A stretch of 52,945 bases of DNA from Pseudomonas sp. R5(2019) (GCF_009905435.1 NZ_JAAAMT010000040.1:1-52945); one strand, 5' to 3'. Positions 33,651 to 43,148 are shown, numbered from the stretch's first letter. Notes: generated from the letters alone by a model not told the origin. A program made the numbers and translations.

Positions 33651-34811
33651 TCAGTTGAACAAGCCGTAGAAGAATAGACGAATGCTATCCCACATGCGGC
33701 GCATGAAGCCACCTTCCTCGACGGCCTCCAGTGCAATCAGGTCGGCGCTGTGGACAACCTGCTCACCCAGTTTGACTTCAACTTTGCCGATCACCTCGCC
33801 CTTGGCGATTGGCGCGGTCAGTTGCGGGTTCATGGTCATGCTGGCAGCCAGGTTTTTCAATTGGCCTTTAGGCAAAGTCATGGTCAGGTCATCAGCCAGG
33901 CCTGCCTTGACTTGGCGAGCGTCGCCCTTCCAGACCGGCGCCTGAGCCAGCTCAGTGCCTTTCTGATAGAAGGTCTGGGCTTCGAAGAAGCGGAAACCGT
34001 AGGTCAGCAGCTTCTGGGTTTCAGCGGCGCGAGCCTGTTCGCTGTTGGTGCCGAAGACCACGGCGATCAGGCGCATGCCATCGCGTACGGCCGAAGACAC
34101 CATGCAGTAGCCAGCTTCGTCGGTGTGACCGGTTTTCAGACCGTCGACGGTCTTGTCACGCCACAGCAGCAGGTTGCGGTTGGGTTGCTTGATGCCGTTC
34201 CAGAAGAACTCTTTCTGCGAGTAGATCGCATAGTGGGCCGGGTCTTCGTGGATGATCGCCCGTGCCAGCAGCGACATGTCATGCGCCGAGGAGTAGTGGT
34301 CCGGGTGCGGCAGACCGGTGGCGTTCATGAAGTGGCTGTTGCTCATGCCGAGCTTTTCGGCAGTCTTGTTCATCAGGTCGGCGAAGGCATCTTCGCTGCC
34401 GGCGATATGCTCGGCGATCGCGACGCTGGCGTCGTTGCCGGACTGAATGATGATCCCGTGCAGCAGATCACTGACGGTCACTTGCGAGCCGACCTTGATG
34501 AACATCCGCGAACCACCGGTACGCCAGGCGTTCTCGCTGACAGTGACCGGATCGTTCTCGCCGATCTGCCCGCGACGGATTTCCAGGGTCGCGATGTAGG
34601 CGGTCATCAGCTTGGTCAGACTGGCCGGCGGCAAACGCTGATCGCCGTTGTTCTCGACCAGGATGTTCCCGCTGGAAGCTTCCATGAGCACGTAGGACTT
34701 GGCAGCCAGCTGCGGCGGCGACGGCATCATCTGCTCCGCCGCGAAGGCGGCAGGGGCGATCATCAGCGATACAAGCAGGCACAAGCGTTTGGCAAAGGTG
34801 GTGATGTTCAT
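33651..34811 (-). CDS. dacC: D-alanyl-D-alanine carboxypeptidase (PBP5/6 type)
   Basis: It trims the terminal D-Ala from peptidoglycan pentapeptides at the inner membrane's outer face. The 386 residues have a signal peptide (about 1-24, cut after AFAAE), the active-site SLTK (serine acylated), SGNDASVA (SxN motif), and KTGHTDEAGY (KTG box). The C-terminal beta domain ends in an amphipathic membrane anchor (MRRMWDSIRLFFYGLFN). ATG 34811 gives the cleanest signal peptide. PAO1 calls the syntenic gene dacC; dacA is an equally used name. Confidence 0.94.
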   Translation of the reverse strand: MNITTFAKRLCLLVSLMIAPAAFAAEQMMPSPPQLAAKSYVLMEASSGNILVENNGDQRLPPASLTKLMTAYIATLEIRRGQIGENDPVTVSENAWRTGGSRMFIKVGSQVTVSDLLHGIIIQSGNDASVAIAEHIAGSEDAFADLMNKTAEKLGMSNSHFMNATGLPHPDHYSSAHDMSLLARAIIHEDPAHYAIYSQKEFFWNGIKQPNRNLLLWRDKTVDGLKTGHTDEAGYCMVSSAVRDGMRLIAVVFGTNSEQARAAETQKLLTYGFRFFEAQTFYQKGTELAQAPVWKGDARQVKAGLADDLTMTLPKGQLKNLAASMTMNPQLTAPIAKGEVIGKVEVKLGEQVVHSADLIALEAVEEGGFMRRMWDSIRLFFYGLFN

Positions 34812-35027
34812 CCGTCTCTCGAAATTGCTAATGGGCAAATGCCCTTGCGGGCAATCGTGGTTTTCAGGCTCGGGCCCGAGGCAAAGGCAGCCATTGTACA
34901 GGCTGTTTCACGCTTCGGCGGTCGCTTTGTCAGGCTGGCCCCCCGAGACCCGCCAGCGACAACCCGCTCTGCGGCGGGCTTATATCCTAGGCAGTGCCTG
35001 CTCCGACACGAAGCCGGCGCTGCCGGT
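34812..35027 (-). promoter_or_regulatory. Spacer between rlpA and dacC
   Basis: This 216-base spacer on the minus strand begins with a short CCCGC-CGCAGA-GCGGG hairpin after the rlpA stop. No clear -10/-35 pair was found. It is long enough for an own dacC promoter. Confidence 0.3.
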
Positions 35028-36026
35028 TCAATCGGTAGTTACCACACTCGGCTGGCCCAGGTTGGCCAGACGAATGCTGTTCTGGACTTGCTGGGCTTCC
35101 CCCTGCGAATCGATCGGCCCCAGGCGAACCCGGTGCAAGGTCTGCTGGCTGCGCACGATGGAGCTGATGAACACCGGCTGGCGGACCATCCCACTCAACT
35201 TGGAACGCAGCAGTTCGGCGGCATCCGGGTTGGCGAACGCCCCCACTTGCAGGAACACGCCCGACGAGCCGGTGGCCGACTTGTTCGCGCTGACCTGCAC
35301 CGGCAGCACCGCGGCGGCATGTTGCTGTGGCGGCGGCGTATAGACTTCAATGGCGCCGGTAGAGGAGCTGAACGCCGGCTTGGCCTGGGCCACCTGCGGT
35401 TGTTCGAGCACCATCGGTGCCGGCCGGCCTTTCTGCGCCCACCATTGCTGCGGGTCGATGCCTACTACCTTGACCCGCGCCGTACCGGTTTCGGCATAGC
35501 CGAGTTTTTTCGCGGCCGCGTAGGACAGGTCGATGATACGGTCGGAATAGAACGGCCCACGGTCGTTGACCCGCAGGACCACGCTCTTTTGGTTATCCAG
35601 GTTGGTGACGCGCACGTAACTGGGCAGCGGCAGGGTCTTGTGTGCCGCGCTCATGCCGTAGAGGTCGTAGACCTCGCCGTTGGCGGTGTTCTGGCCATGG
35701 AACTTGGTGCCATACCAGGACGCCGTGCCGGTGGCGACGTAGCTGCGCGAATCGCTGATGGGGAAATAGGACTTGCCCAGCACCGAGTAAGGCGCGGCTT
35801 TATACGGGCCATTGTGCGGAGTGGGCACGGCATCGGGAATGCGCGAGACATCCACGTCCCACCAGGGCGCGCCGTCTTTGTGCGCGCGGTTGATGTCCAG
35901 GCCCGGCTTGGCCGGCACCGCGGTGCTGGTCTGCGGTGCACGACTGGTGGAACAACTGACCACCAGCAACGCCACGACCGCGCAGGTCATCAGCTTCAAG
36001 GGTGTGCGAATAGGCATTGCGCGCAT
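35028..36026 (-). CDS. rlpA: Septal ring lytic transglycosylase RlpA
   Basis: A 332-residue outer-membrane lipoprotein that cleaves naked (denuded) glycan at division sites. The signal and lipobox VVSC lie at 1-25 (Cys25 from the ATG at 36026). The double-psi beta-barrel domain (about 95-190) has TGTASWYGTKFHGQNTANGE and VLRVNDRGPF with the catalytic Asp. A C-terminal SPOR domain (about 250-328) binds denuded murein. ATG 36026 overlaps the mltB stop (TAATG); an in-frame ATG three codons later (36017) is also possible. Confidence 0.93.
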   Translation of the reverse strand: MRAMPIRTPLKLMTCAVVALLVVSCSTSRAPQTSTAVPAKPGLDINRAHKDGAPWWDVDVSRIPDAVPTPHNGPYKAAPYSVLGKSYFPISDSRSYVATGTASWYGTKFHGQNTANGEVYDLYGMSAAHKTLPLPSYVRVTNLDNQKSVVLRVNDRGPFYSDRIIDLSYAAAKKLGYAETGTARVKVVGIDPQQWWAQKGRPAPMVLEQPQVAQAKPAFSSSTGAIEVYTPPPQQHAAAVLPVQVSANKSATGSSGVFLQVGAFANPDAAELLRSKLSGMVRQPVFISSIVRSQQTLHRVRLGPIDSQGEAQQVQNSIRLANLGQPSVVTTD

Positions 36027-37036
36027 TACTTGACGCCCCGTGCTTGAACCAGCATTTCCGACAATTGATGGACCGCCATAGCGTACATCACGCTGCGGTT
36101 GTAACGCGTAATGGCATAGAAGTTCTTCATCCCCATCCAGTACTCTGGGCCGGTTTCGCCTTCGAGCCGCAAAGCGGTGACCGGCAGATCGTCGCGCAGC
36201 GCATCATGACTCGACCACCCCAATGCCCGCAACTCCCCCACGGTCTTTACCGGGTCCAGGCCTGGGGTCAAGCCCTCGTCGACGCGCTCGCCGCGCACCG
36301 AGGCCTGGCTGACAACCGGCTCGCCGGCCACCCAGCCATGACGCTTGAAGTAACTGGCGACGCTGCCGATGGCATCGTCAGGGTCGTTCCAGATATTGAT
36401 GTGGCCATCGCCGTCAAAATCCACGGCATAGGCGCGAAAGCTGCTGGGCATGAACTGCGGCAAGCCCATGGCCCCGGCGTAGGAGCCTTTGACCGTCATC
36501 GGATCGATCTGCTCTTCACGGGCCAGGAGCAGGAACTCGCGCAGCTCCTTGCGGAAGAAATCGGCGCGTGGCGGGTAATCGAAGCCCAGGGTCGACAACG
36601 CATCAATGACCCGGTAGTTGCCAGTATTACGGCCGAAGAAAGTCTCGACGCCAATGATCGATACGATGACCTGCGCGGGCACGCCGTATTCCTGCTCGGC
36701 GCGGGCCAGTGCGGCCTCATGCTGGCGCCAGAAATCGACACCGCGGGCGATGCGGGCGTCGGTGATGAACATCGGCCGGTATTCTTTCCACGGCTTGACC
36801 CGTTCGGCCGGGCGCGAGATGGCGTCGAGAATCGACTGCTTGCGCTCTACCTCGCGGAACACACCCATCAACTGCTCACCGGCAAAGCCATAGTCGCGAG
36901 TCATCTCGCCGACAAAAGCGGCCACTTGCGGTGAACCTTCGTAATCGCCCGCGGCCGCTTGCTGCGCGCCACCCAGGATGCCCACCAGGCCTACCCAGGA
37001 AACGCACCGGACAGCCCAGTTGCGCATGAATTGCAT
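36026..37036 (-). CDS. mltB: Lytic murein transglycosylase B
   Basis: The soluble SltB1/MltB-type enzyme. The 336 residues have a signal peptide (1-30, cut near QQAAAG) without a convincing lipobox cysteine, so it is likely periplasmic and soluble. The SLT_2 domain shows the catalytic Glu in IGVETFFGRNTGNY, YAGAMGLPQFMPSSF, and VDFDGDGHINIWND. ATG 37036 has AAGGTG upstream; earlier in-frame codons belong to the rodA end. It lies between rodA and rlpA in the elongation/septation cluster. Confidence 0.92.
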   Translation of the reverse strand: MQFMRNWAVRCVSWVGLVGILGGAQQAAAGDYEGSPQVAAFVGEMTRDYGFAGEQLMGVFREVERKQSILDAISRPAERVKPWKEYRPMFITDARIARGVDFWRQHEAALARAEQEYGVPAQVIVSIIGVETFFGRNTGNYRVIDALSTLGFDYPPRADFFRKELREFLLLAREEQIDPMTVKGSYAGAMGLPQFMPSSFRAYAVDFDGDGHINIWNDPDDAIGSVASYFKRHGWVAGEPVVSQASVRGERVDEGLTPGLDPVKTVGELRALGWSSHDALRDDLPVTALRLEGETGPEYWMGMKNFYAITRYNRSVMYAMAVHQLSEMLVQARGVK

Positions 37037-37053
37037 GTAATTGTTCACCTTAA

Positions 37054-38199
37054 TCAGACTTGAGCGATCCACTTGCGATGGGTATGGATCGACATCAAAA
37101 CTCCAAACGCTGACAGCAGCGTCACCAGCGAAGTTCCGCCGTAGCTAATGAATGGCAGCGGCACGCCCACCACGGGCAACAAGCCGCTGACCATACCGAT
37201 ATTGACGAAAACATACACAAAAAACGTCATGGTCAGGCTGCCCGCCAGCAGCTTGCCAAACAGGGTCTGGGCCTGTGCCGTGATGACCAGGCCGCGGCCG
37301 ATCAACAACAGATAAATCAGCAGCAAGGCGCAGATCCCGACCAGCCCGAACTCTTCGCCGAGCACGGCGATAATGAAGTCGGTGTGGCTTTCCGGCAGAA
37401 AGTCCAGGTGCGACTGGGTGCCCAAGAGCCAACCCTTGCCGAACACACCACCCGAACCGATCGCGGCCTTGGACTGAATAATGTTCCAGCCGGTGCCCAG
37501 CGGGTCGCTTTCAGGGTCGAGGAAGGTCAATACCCGCTGCTTCTGGTAGTCGTGCATCACAAAGAACCACATGGCCACCGCCACCGGCACGGCAGCGGCC
37601 AGCACGCTGATAATCCAGCGCCAGCGCAAGCCTCCTATGAACAACACGAAGGCGCCCGAGGCCAGGATCAGCAGCGAGGTGCCCAGGTCTGGCTGGCGCA
37701 CGATCAGAATGAACGGCACTCCGATCAGCATCAGGCTGATCGCCACATGCTTGAGGTGTGGCGGCAGCGAGCGTTTGGCCAGGTACCAGGCAATGGTCGC
37801 CGGCATGATGATTTTCATGAATTCCGAGGGCTGGAAGCGGATGACCCCCGGGATATTGATCCAGCGCGTGGCCCCCATGGCGTTGTGGCCCATGACATCC
37901 ACCAGCACCAGCAGGATCACGCCGATCACATAGGCCAGCGGCACCCAGCGGGCCATGAAGCGTGGCTCAAGCTGGGCGATGACAAACATCGAGACCATGC
38001 CGATGCCGAACGAGGAGGCCTGCTTGAGCAGCAAGTCCCAGTTCTTGCCGCTGGCCGAATACAGCACGAACAGGCTGCCGGCCGCCAGGGTCAGCAGCAG
38101 CACCAGCAGCGGACCGTCGATGTGCAGGCGCTGCAGCAGGCTCGCGCGCCGACGCATGACGTCCTCACTGGAGAGCATGCGGTCAAAATTACTGATCAT
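37054..38199 (-). CDS. rodA: Rod-shape SEDS glycosyltransferase RodA
   Basis: The peptidoglycan polymerase of the elongasome, partner of PBP2. The 381 residues form about ten transmembrane helices. SEDS marks include GATRWINIPGVIRFQPSEFMK, VRQPDLGTSLL, GSGGVFGKGWLLG, and the final PFISYGGTSLVTLL. The catalytic Asp lies in the loop after the central helices (SHTDFIIAVLGEEFG). The ATG at 38199 overlaps the end of pbpA by 11 bases, keeping the pair tightly co-expressed. Confidence 0.95.
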   Translation of the reverse strand: MISNFDRMLSSEDVMRRRASLLQRLHIDGPLLVLLLTLAAGSLFVLYSASGKNWDLLLKQASSFGIGMVSMFVIAQLEPRFMARWVPLAYVIGVILLVLVDVMGHNAMGATRWINIPGVIRFQPSEFMKIIMPATIAWYLAKRSLPPHLKHVAISLMLIGVPFILIVRQPDLGTSLLILASGAFVLFIGGLRWRWIISVLAAAVPVAVAMWFFVMHDYQKQRVLTFLDPESDPLGTGWNIIQSKAAIGSGGVFGKGWLLGTQSHLDFLPESHTDFIIAVLGEEFGLVGICALLLIYLLLIGRGLVITAQAQTLFGKLLAGSLTMTFFVYVFVNIGMVSGLLPVVGVPLPFISYGGTSLVTLLSAFGVLMSIHTHRKWIAQV

Positions 38200-40084
38200 T
38201 GGCCGCAGCCTCCGCAACGGTAGGGTTGGCGAATTCAGGCTTGAGGCGGCCATCCGGACCGAGCAGCCAGGCGTCCATCACCTGGCGAACCACAGGGGCT
38301 GCAACGCCGGAGCCGGACTCACCGTTCTCGACCATGACCGAGACCACGATTTTCGGGTTATCGGCCGGGGCAAAACCCACAAACAAGGCGTGGTCGCGAT
38401 GGCGTTCCTGAACCTTGGAGCGGTCGTAACGCTCACCTTGCTTGATGGCCACGACCTGGGCCGTACCACTCTTGCCGGCAATCCGGTACTGCGCGCCGAT
38501 CGCCGCCTTGCGCGCGGTGCCTCGGGCGTTGTGCATCACCTGCTCCATGCCGTGGGTGACCTTGTTCCAGTCAGACTTGTCACGCAGCACGATGTCTTCC
38601 ATCGGGTTTTCATCGACCGGTGGCAAGCCTTCGATGGTCTTGGCCAGGTGTGGACGGTACCACTTGCCCTTGCTGGCGATCAGCGCGGTAGCCTGCGCCA
38701 GTTGCAGCGGGGTGGTCTGCATATAGCCCTGGCCAATCCCGAGAATCAGGGTTTCTCCCGGGAACCAGGCCTGGCGGCGGGTGGCGCGTTTCCAGTCCCG
38801 TGACGGCATCAGCCCCGGCGATTCTTCGAACATGTCCAGGGCGACTTTCTGACCAATGCCGAAGCGGTTCATATAGTCGGACAGGCGATCGATGCCCATC
38901 TTGTGCGCCAAGTCGTAAAAGTACGTGTCGTTGGACCGCATGATCGCGATGTCCAGGTCTACCCAGCCGTCGCCACTACGGTTCCAGTTACGGTACTTGT
39001 GGTCATAGTTGGGCAGTTGGTAGTAACCGGGGTCGAACACCCGCGATGCTGCGGTGACAACACCAGAATCAAGGCCAGCGATGGCCACCGCCGGCTTGAT
39101 GGTCGAGCCTGGCGGGTACTGGCCGCGCAGCACGCGGTTGAACAGCGGCCGGTCGATTGAGTCGCGCAGTTCGGCATAGGCCTTGAAGCCAATACCCGTG
39201 ACGAACAGGTTAGGGTCGAAGCTCGGTTGGCTGACCATTGCCAGCACCTCGCCGGTGTTCGGGTCCAGGGCCACGATGGCACCACGGCGCCCGCCCAGGG
39301 CAGCTTCCGCCGCTTCCTGCAACTTGATGTCGAGGCTCAGGACAATGTCTTTGCCGGGGCTCGGGTCGGTACGCTTGAGCACCCGCAACACGCGACCACG
39401 GGCGTTGGTTTCGACTTCTTCGTAACCGACCTGGCCGTGCAGTTCAGGCTCGTAGAAGCGCTCGATGCCGGTCTTGCCGATATGGTGGGTACCGCTGTAG
39501 TTCACCGGGTCGAGGGTTTTCAGCTCTTTCTCGTTGATCCGCCCGACATAACCGACCGAGTGGGCAAAGTGCGCCCCCTGCGGGTAATGCCGCACCAGCT
39601 GCGCCACCACCTCGACGCCGGGCAGGCGGAACTGGTTGACCGCCACGCGGGCGATCTGTTCTTCGGTCAGCTCGAACAGAATCGGCACCGGCTCGAACGG
39701 CCGGCGCCCCTGCTTCATGCGTTTTTCGAACAAGGCGCGATCGTCAGGCGTCAGTTCCAGCACCTCGACGATCACATCGAGCACCTGCCGCCAGTTGCCA
39801 GAGCGTTCGCGGGTCATGCTCAAGCTGAAACTCGGCCGGTTATCGGCGACGATCACCCCATTTCGATCAAAGATAAGCCCGCGGGTCGGCGGAATCGGCT
39901 GCACATGGACGCGGTTGTTTTCCGACAGCGTCGAGTGATACTCGTACTGAATCACCTGCAGGTAGTACAAGCGGGCGATCAGCACACAAATGAGCACGAC
40001 CACCGCCACGGCGCCCACGACAACGCGCTTGCGCACCAGGCGGGCGTCTTTCTCGTGATCCTTGAGGCGAATCGGCTGAGACAT
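38189..40084 (-). CDS. pbpA: Penicillin-binding protein 2 (transpeptidase)
   Basis: The elongation-specific transpeptidase (also mrdA). The 631 residues have one N-terminal transmembrane helix (VVVGAVAVVVLICVLIARLY), a dimerisation/pedestal domain with RGLIFDRNG, then the transpeptidase domain. Active-site motifs are PPGSTIKP (SxxK, near 330), SND (SxN, near 384), and KSGTAQV (KTG box variant). Family length is normal. It is followed by rodA on the same transcript. Confidence 0.95.
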   Translation of the reverse strand: MSQPIRLKDHEKDARLVRKRVVVGAVAVVVLICVLIARLYYLQVIQYEYHSTLSENNRVHVQPIPPTRGLIFDRNGVIVADNRPSFSLSMTRERSGNWRQVLDVIVEVLELTPDDRALFEKRMKQGRRPFEPVPILFELTEEQIARVAVNQFRLPGVEVVAQLVRHYPQGAHFAHSVGYVGRINEKELKTLDPVNYSGTHHIGKTGIERFYEPELHGQVGYEEVETNARGRVLRVLKRTDPSPGKDIVLSLDIKLQEAAEAALGGRRGAIVALDPNTGEVLAMVSQPSFDPNLFVTGIGFKAYAELRDSIDRPLFNRVLRGQYPPGSTIKPAVAIAGLDSGVVTAASRVFDPGYYQLPNYDHKYRNWNRSGDGWVDLDIAIMRSNDTYFYDLAHKMGIDRLSDYMNRFGIGQKVALDMFEESPGLMPSRDWKRATRRQAWFPGETLILGIGQGYMQTTPLQLAQATALIASKGKWYRPHLAKTIEGLPPVDENPMEDIVLRDKSDWNKVTHGMEQVMHNARGTARKAAIGAQYRIAGKSGTAQVVAIKQGERYDRSKVQERHRDHALFVGFAPADNPKIVVSVMVENGESGSGVAAPVVRQVMDAWLLGPDGRLKPEFANPTVAEAAANDQ

Positions 40085-40101
40085 TAAGAAGGCTTACAGG
40101 C

Positions 40102-40569
40102 TTATTTGTGGTAGGGGTGCCCGGACAGGACAGTCCAGGCGCGATAAATCTGTTCGCCGATCAGAATCCGCACCAGCGGGTGCGGCAGGGTCAACGGTGA
40201 CAACGACCAGCGCTGCTCCGCGCGCGCGCACACCTCTGGCGCCAGCCCTTCGGGGCCACCGACCATGAGGTTGACCGTGCGCGAATCCAGGCGCCAGCGA
40301 TCCAGCTCGACCGCCAACTGCTCGGTGCTCCAGGGCTTGCCGTGAACCTCGAGGGTGACGATCCGCTCACCGGGCTGAACCTTGGCCAGCATGGCTTCGC
40401 CTTCCTGACGGATCAGGCGGGCCACATCGGCGTTCTTGCCGCGGGTATTGAGCGGAATTTCCACCAGTTCCAGCGACAATTCCGAGGGCAGGCGCTTGGC
40501 GTACTCGTGCCAGCCCTCTTCAACCCACTTGGGCATGCGCGAGCCGACTGCAATCAGGCGTAGACGCAC
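40102..40569 (-). CDS. rlmH: 23S rRNA pseudouridine-1915 N3-methyltransferase
   Basis: A SPOUT-family methyltransferase acting on pseudouridine 1915 of 23S rRNA in assembled 70S ribosomes. The 155 residues show VGSRMPKWVEEGWHEYAKR at the start, the knot region VNLMVGGPEGLAPEV, and the C-terminal SLSPLTLPHPLVRILIGEQ followed by YRAWTVLSGHPYHK. All match RlmH. It lies 9 bases downstream of rsfS, the usual pair. Confidence 0.96.
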   Translation of the reverse strand: MRLRLIAVGSRMPKWVEEGWHEYAKRLPSELSLELVEIPLNTRGKNADVARLIRQEGEAMLAKVQPGERIVTLEVHGKPWSTEQLAVELDRWRLDSRTVNLMVGGPEGLAPEVCARAEQRWSLSPLTLPHPLVRILIGEQIYRAWTVLSGHPYHK

Positions 40570-40578
40570 AGCGCTGCC

Positions 40579-40965
40579 TTATTCGTTGCCAGGGGTGTGG
40601 TGCGCACCGCTTGCAGCACGGCTCTGCTCGGCACCTTGCCACAGACGCTCCAGGTCATAGAACTGGCGAGCGGCGGCGGTCATCATGTGCACGATCACAT
40701 CGCCCAGGTCCAGCAGCACCCAGTCGCTCTCGCCTTTGCCTTCTTCGCCCAGTGGCTGGCAGCCTTGGGCTTTGACGTTTTCGCGGACCTTGTCCAGCAT
40801 CGCGTTGATCTGGCGATTGGAAGTACCGGTGGCGATGATCATGTAGTCGGTCAGGCTGTGCTTGTCCTTGACGTCGATGACCAGGATGTCCGAAGCCTTG
40901 ACGTCTTCCAGGGCGGCGGTGGCCAGTTTGACCAGTTCTTCGCCATTCAGTGTTTGTTTCTTCAT
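40579..40965 (-). CDS. rsfS: Ribosomal silencing factor RsfS
   Basis: It binds ribosomal protein L14 and blocks subunit joining in stationary phase. The 128 residues begin MKKQTLNGEELVKLAT and contain DILVIDVKDKHSLTDYMIIA, RQINAMLDKV, and ESDWVLLDLGDVIVHMM. The C-terminal tail (EQSRAASGAHHTPGNE) is a usual variable extension. ATG 40965 was chosen because the upstream open frame is not family-like. Confidence 0.95.
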   Translation of the reverse strand: MKKQTLNGEELVKLATAALEDVKASDILVIDVKDKHSLTDYMIIATGTSNRQINAMLDKVRENVKAQGCQPLGEEGKGESDWVLLDLGDVIVHMMTAAARQFYDLERLWQGAEQSRAASGAHHTPGNE

Positions 40966-41012
40966 AAAAAACTCATTCAACTCGTAGATTGGGGCCGCCT
41001 TGCGGCGTGCCC

Positions 41013-41744
41013 TCAGGTCGACGCACGGTACAGCCCGTGCGCATCGATGTAGGCCAGTACCGCATCCGGCACCAGAAAACGTACCGACTTGCCGCTGGCC
41101 AGCAGCTGTCGGATCTGGGTGGCCGACACGGCCAAGGGTGTCTGCCAGATAAAGGTGATTTGCCCGCCGGGCCCCTGGAGCGCCTGCGGATCGCTGATGG
41201 ACCGCGCCGCCAGCAGGTTGCGCAAGGCATCCGGCGGCTCGACATCGGCATCCGGCCGCTGCAGCACCAGGATGTGGCAATGCTGCAGCAGTTCTTCCCA
41301 GCGGTGCCAGGTCGGCAGACCGCAAAAGGCATCCCACCCCAGCAGTAAAAACAGCTGGTCGTCAGCGGCCAGCTCGGCGCGCATCAACTCCAGCGTATCA
41401 ACGGTGTACGACGGCTTGTTGCGTTGCAGCTCACGCGCATCCACCGTCAGCGGCGCCACCCCTTGCACCGCGCACTCGACCATCGCCAGGCGCTGCTGGG
41501 CAGACACCTGTGGCGTGTCGCGATGCGGCGGGCGGGCATTGGGTGTCAGGCGCAACTCGTCGAGCCCGAGCATCTCGGCCACTTCCAGCGCACTGCGCAA
41601 ATGGCCGATATGCACCGGGTCGAAGGTGCCGCCCAGCACGCCGACACGTCGCGCAGACGCAGCGGGGGCAGGCTGTTGGCTAGCCTTTGGCTTGACGCCT
41701 GCCAAGTCAGACAGGCTCCTGGCCGCGCAATTGTCCGTCGCCAA
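41013..41744 (-). CDS. nadD: Nicotinate-nucleotide adenylyltransferase
   Basis: It adenylates nicotinate mononucleotide in NAD synthesis. The core from about residue 34 shows GVLGGTFDPVHIGHLRSAL (nucleotide site), PNARPPHRDTPQ, FLLLGWDAFCGLPTWHRW, and AVSATQIRQLLASG (the ISSTxIR-like motif). The first ATG at 41744 gives a 243-residue protein whose first 33 residues are not family-like and overlap proA by 38 bases; a TTG at 41705 is a likely alternative start. The overlap supports co-transcription with proA. Confidence 0.92.
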   Translation of the reverse strand: MATDNCAARSLSDLAGVKPKASQQPAPAASARRVGVLGGTFDPVHIGHLRSALEVAEMLGLDELRLTPNARPPHRDTPQVSAQQRLAMVECAVQGVAPLTVDARELQRNKPSYTVDTLELMRAELAADDQLFLLLGWDAFCGLPTWHRWEELLQHCHILVLQRPDADVEPPDALRNLLAARSISDPQALQGPGGQITFIWQTPLAVSATQIRQLLASGKSVRFLVPDAVLAYIDAHGLYRAST

Positions 41745-42978
41745 TCACAACGTACTTCTCGCAGGTCAGGCCTTCCAGGCCGACCGGGCCACGGGCGTGC
41801 AGCTTGTCCGTGGAGATACCGATCTCGGCACCCAGCCCGTACTCGAAACCGTCGGCGAAGCAGGTCGGGGCGTTGAGCATCACCGAACTTGAATCGACTT
41901 CGCTCATGAACCGGCGGGACTGGCCCTGATGCTCGGTCACGATCGCATCGGTGTGATGCGAGCCGTAATGGTTGATGTGTTCGATTGCCTGGTCCAGGCC
42001 GTCGACCACGCGGATCGACAGAATCGCCGCGAGGTATTCGGTGTGCCAGTCTTCTTCAGTGGCAGGCACCGCCTCGATGAACTGACGGGTACGCTCGCAA
42101 CCGCGCAGCTCGACGCCTTTTTCGCGGAATTGCGCGGCCATGGCCGGCAGGAATTGGGCGGCGACCGCTTGATCGACCAGCAAGGTTTCCATCGCGCCAC
42201 AGATGCCGTAACGGTACGTCTTGGCGTTGAAGGCAATGCGCTGGGCTTTTTGCAGGTCGGCATCGGCAGCCACATAGACGTGGCAAATGCCGTCCAGGTG
42301 CTTGATGACGGGCACCCGTGCGTCGCGGCTGACCCGTTCGATCAGGCCCTTGCCGCCACGCGGTACGATCACGTCAACGAATTCCGGCATGCTGATCAGC
42401 GCGCCGACCGCGGCGCGATCGGTGGTTTCGACCACCTGGACCACCGCCGCCGGCAAGCCGGCTTCAGCCAGGCCGCGCTGGATGCAGGCGGCAATCGCAC
42501 GATTGGAATTGATCGCCTCGGAGCCACCGCGCAGGATGGTCGCATTGCCCGATTTCAGGCACAGGCTGGCGGCATCGATGGTCACGTTCGGACGCGACTC
42601 GTAGATGATCCCCACCACGCCCAGCGGCACGCGCATCTTGCCGACCTGAATACCTGAGGGCCGGTAGCTCATGTCACGAATGGCGCCGACCGGGTCCGGC
42701 AGGCTGGCCACCTGGCGCAGGCCGACGATCATGCCGTCGATGCGTGCCGGGGTCAGCGCCAGGCGCTCGAGCATGGCCGGCTCGAGACCGTTGGCCCGGC
42801 CAGCGGCCAGGTCCAGTTCGTTCGCGGCGGTCAATTCGGCGCGAGCTTCGTCCAGGGCGGCAGCGGCGGCTTGCAGGGCGCGGTTTTTTTGCGCAGTGCT
42901 GGCACGGCCGATGACACGAGAGGCTTCGCGGGCAGAGCGACCCAGGCGGGTCATGTAGTCAAGAACGGACTCAGTCAT
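41707..42978 (-). CDS. proA: Gamma-glutamyl phosphate reductase
   Basis: The second enzyme of proline synthesis, reducing gamma-glutamyl phosphate to glutamate semialdehyde with NADPH. The 423 residues of the aldehyde dehydrogenase fold show VGIIYESRPNVTIDAASLCL, GNATILRGGSEA, IVPRGGKGLI, and the catalytic Cys in YGICGAMETLLVD. A possible -10 box reading leftward (TATAAT) lies at 43014-43019 in the spacer shared with the glycosylase gene. Confidence 0.96.
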   Translation of the reverse strand: MTESVLDYMTRLGRSAREASRVIGRASTAQKNRALQAAAAALDEARAELTAANELDLAAGRANGLEPAMLERLALTPARIDGMIVGLRQVASLPDPVGAIRDMSYRPSGIQVGKMRVPLGVVGIIYESRPNVTIDAASLCLKSGNATILRGGSEAINSNRAIAACIQRGLAEAGLPAAVVQVVETTDRAAVGALISMPEFVDVIVPRGGKGLIERVSRDARVPVIKHLDGICHVYVAADADLQKAQRIAFNAKTYRYGICGAMETLLVDQAVAAQFLPAMAAQFREKGVELRGCERTRQFIEAVPATEEDWHTEYLAAILSIRVVDGLDQAIEHINHYGSHHTDAIVTEHQGQSRRFMSEVDSSSVMLNAPTCFADGFEYGLGAEIGISTDKLHARGPVGLEGLTCEKYVVIGDGQLRGQEPV

Positions 42979-43013
42979 GGTCTCTGTGGTCTTGGCGGAG
43001 AAGAAAGCGGCTG

Positions 43014-43019
43014 ATTATA
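43014..43019 (-). promoter_or_regulatory. Candidate -10 box for proA
   Basis: TATAAT on the minus strand, 35 bases before the proA ATG. The -35 region is poor (TGTCCG at 17-base spacing), so confidence is moderate. Confidence 0.45.
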
Positions 43020-43110
43020 GCTGTCGCGCCCGTCGACGGACAGCGGTGGCAGGCGGATGGTCGAAATCAACTGTCACACGGCGCTGTTCAGGGCCGATTA
43101 AGCTGGAAAT

Positions 43111-43119
43111 TGCTATGAT
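43111..43119 (+). promoter_or_regulatory. Candidate extended -10 for the glycosylase gene
   Basis: TGCTATGAT carries the TGn extension plus a near-consensus -10, 30 bases before the ATG at 43149. A weak TTCAGG lies near the -35 position. It could drive the glycosylase and DedA-PAP2 genes. Confidence 0.45.
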
Positions 43120-43148
43120 CCGCGACCTCTCTCTTGCGGTGGACCTCG

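Noticed and set aside
33750..36047. Long open frame (765 codons) on the plus strand opposite dacC and rlpA
   Set aside because: It lies antisense to two well-supported genes; its composition (many His, Gln, Arg, Gly) is typical of the shadow frame of GC-rich genes.
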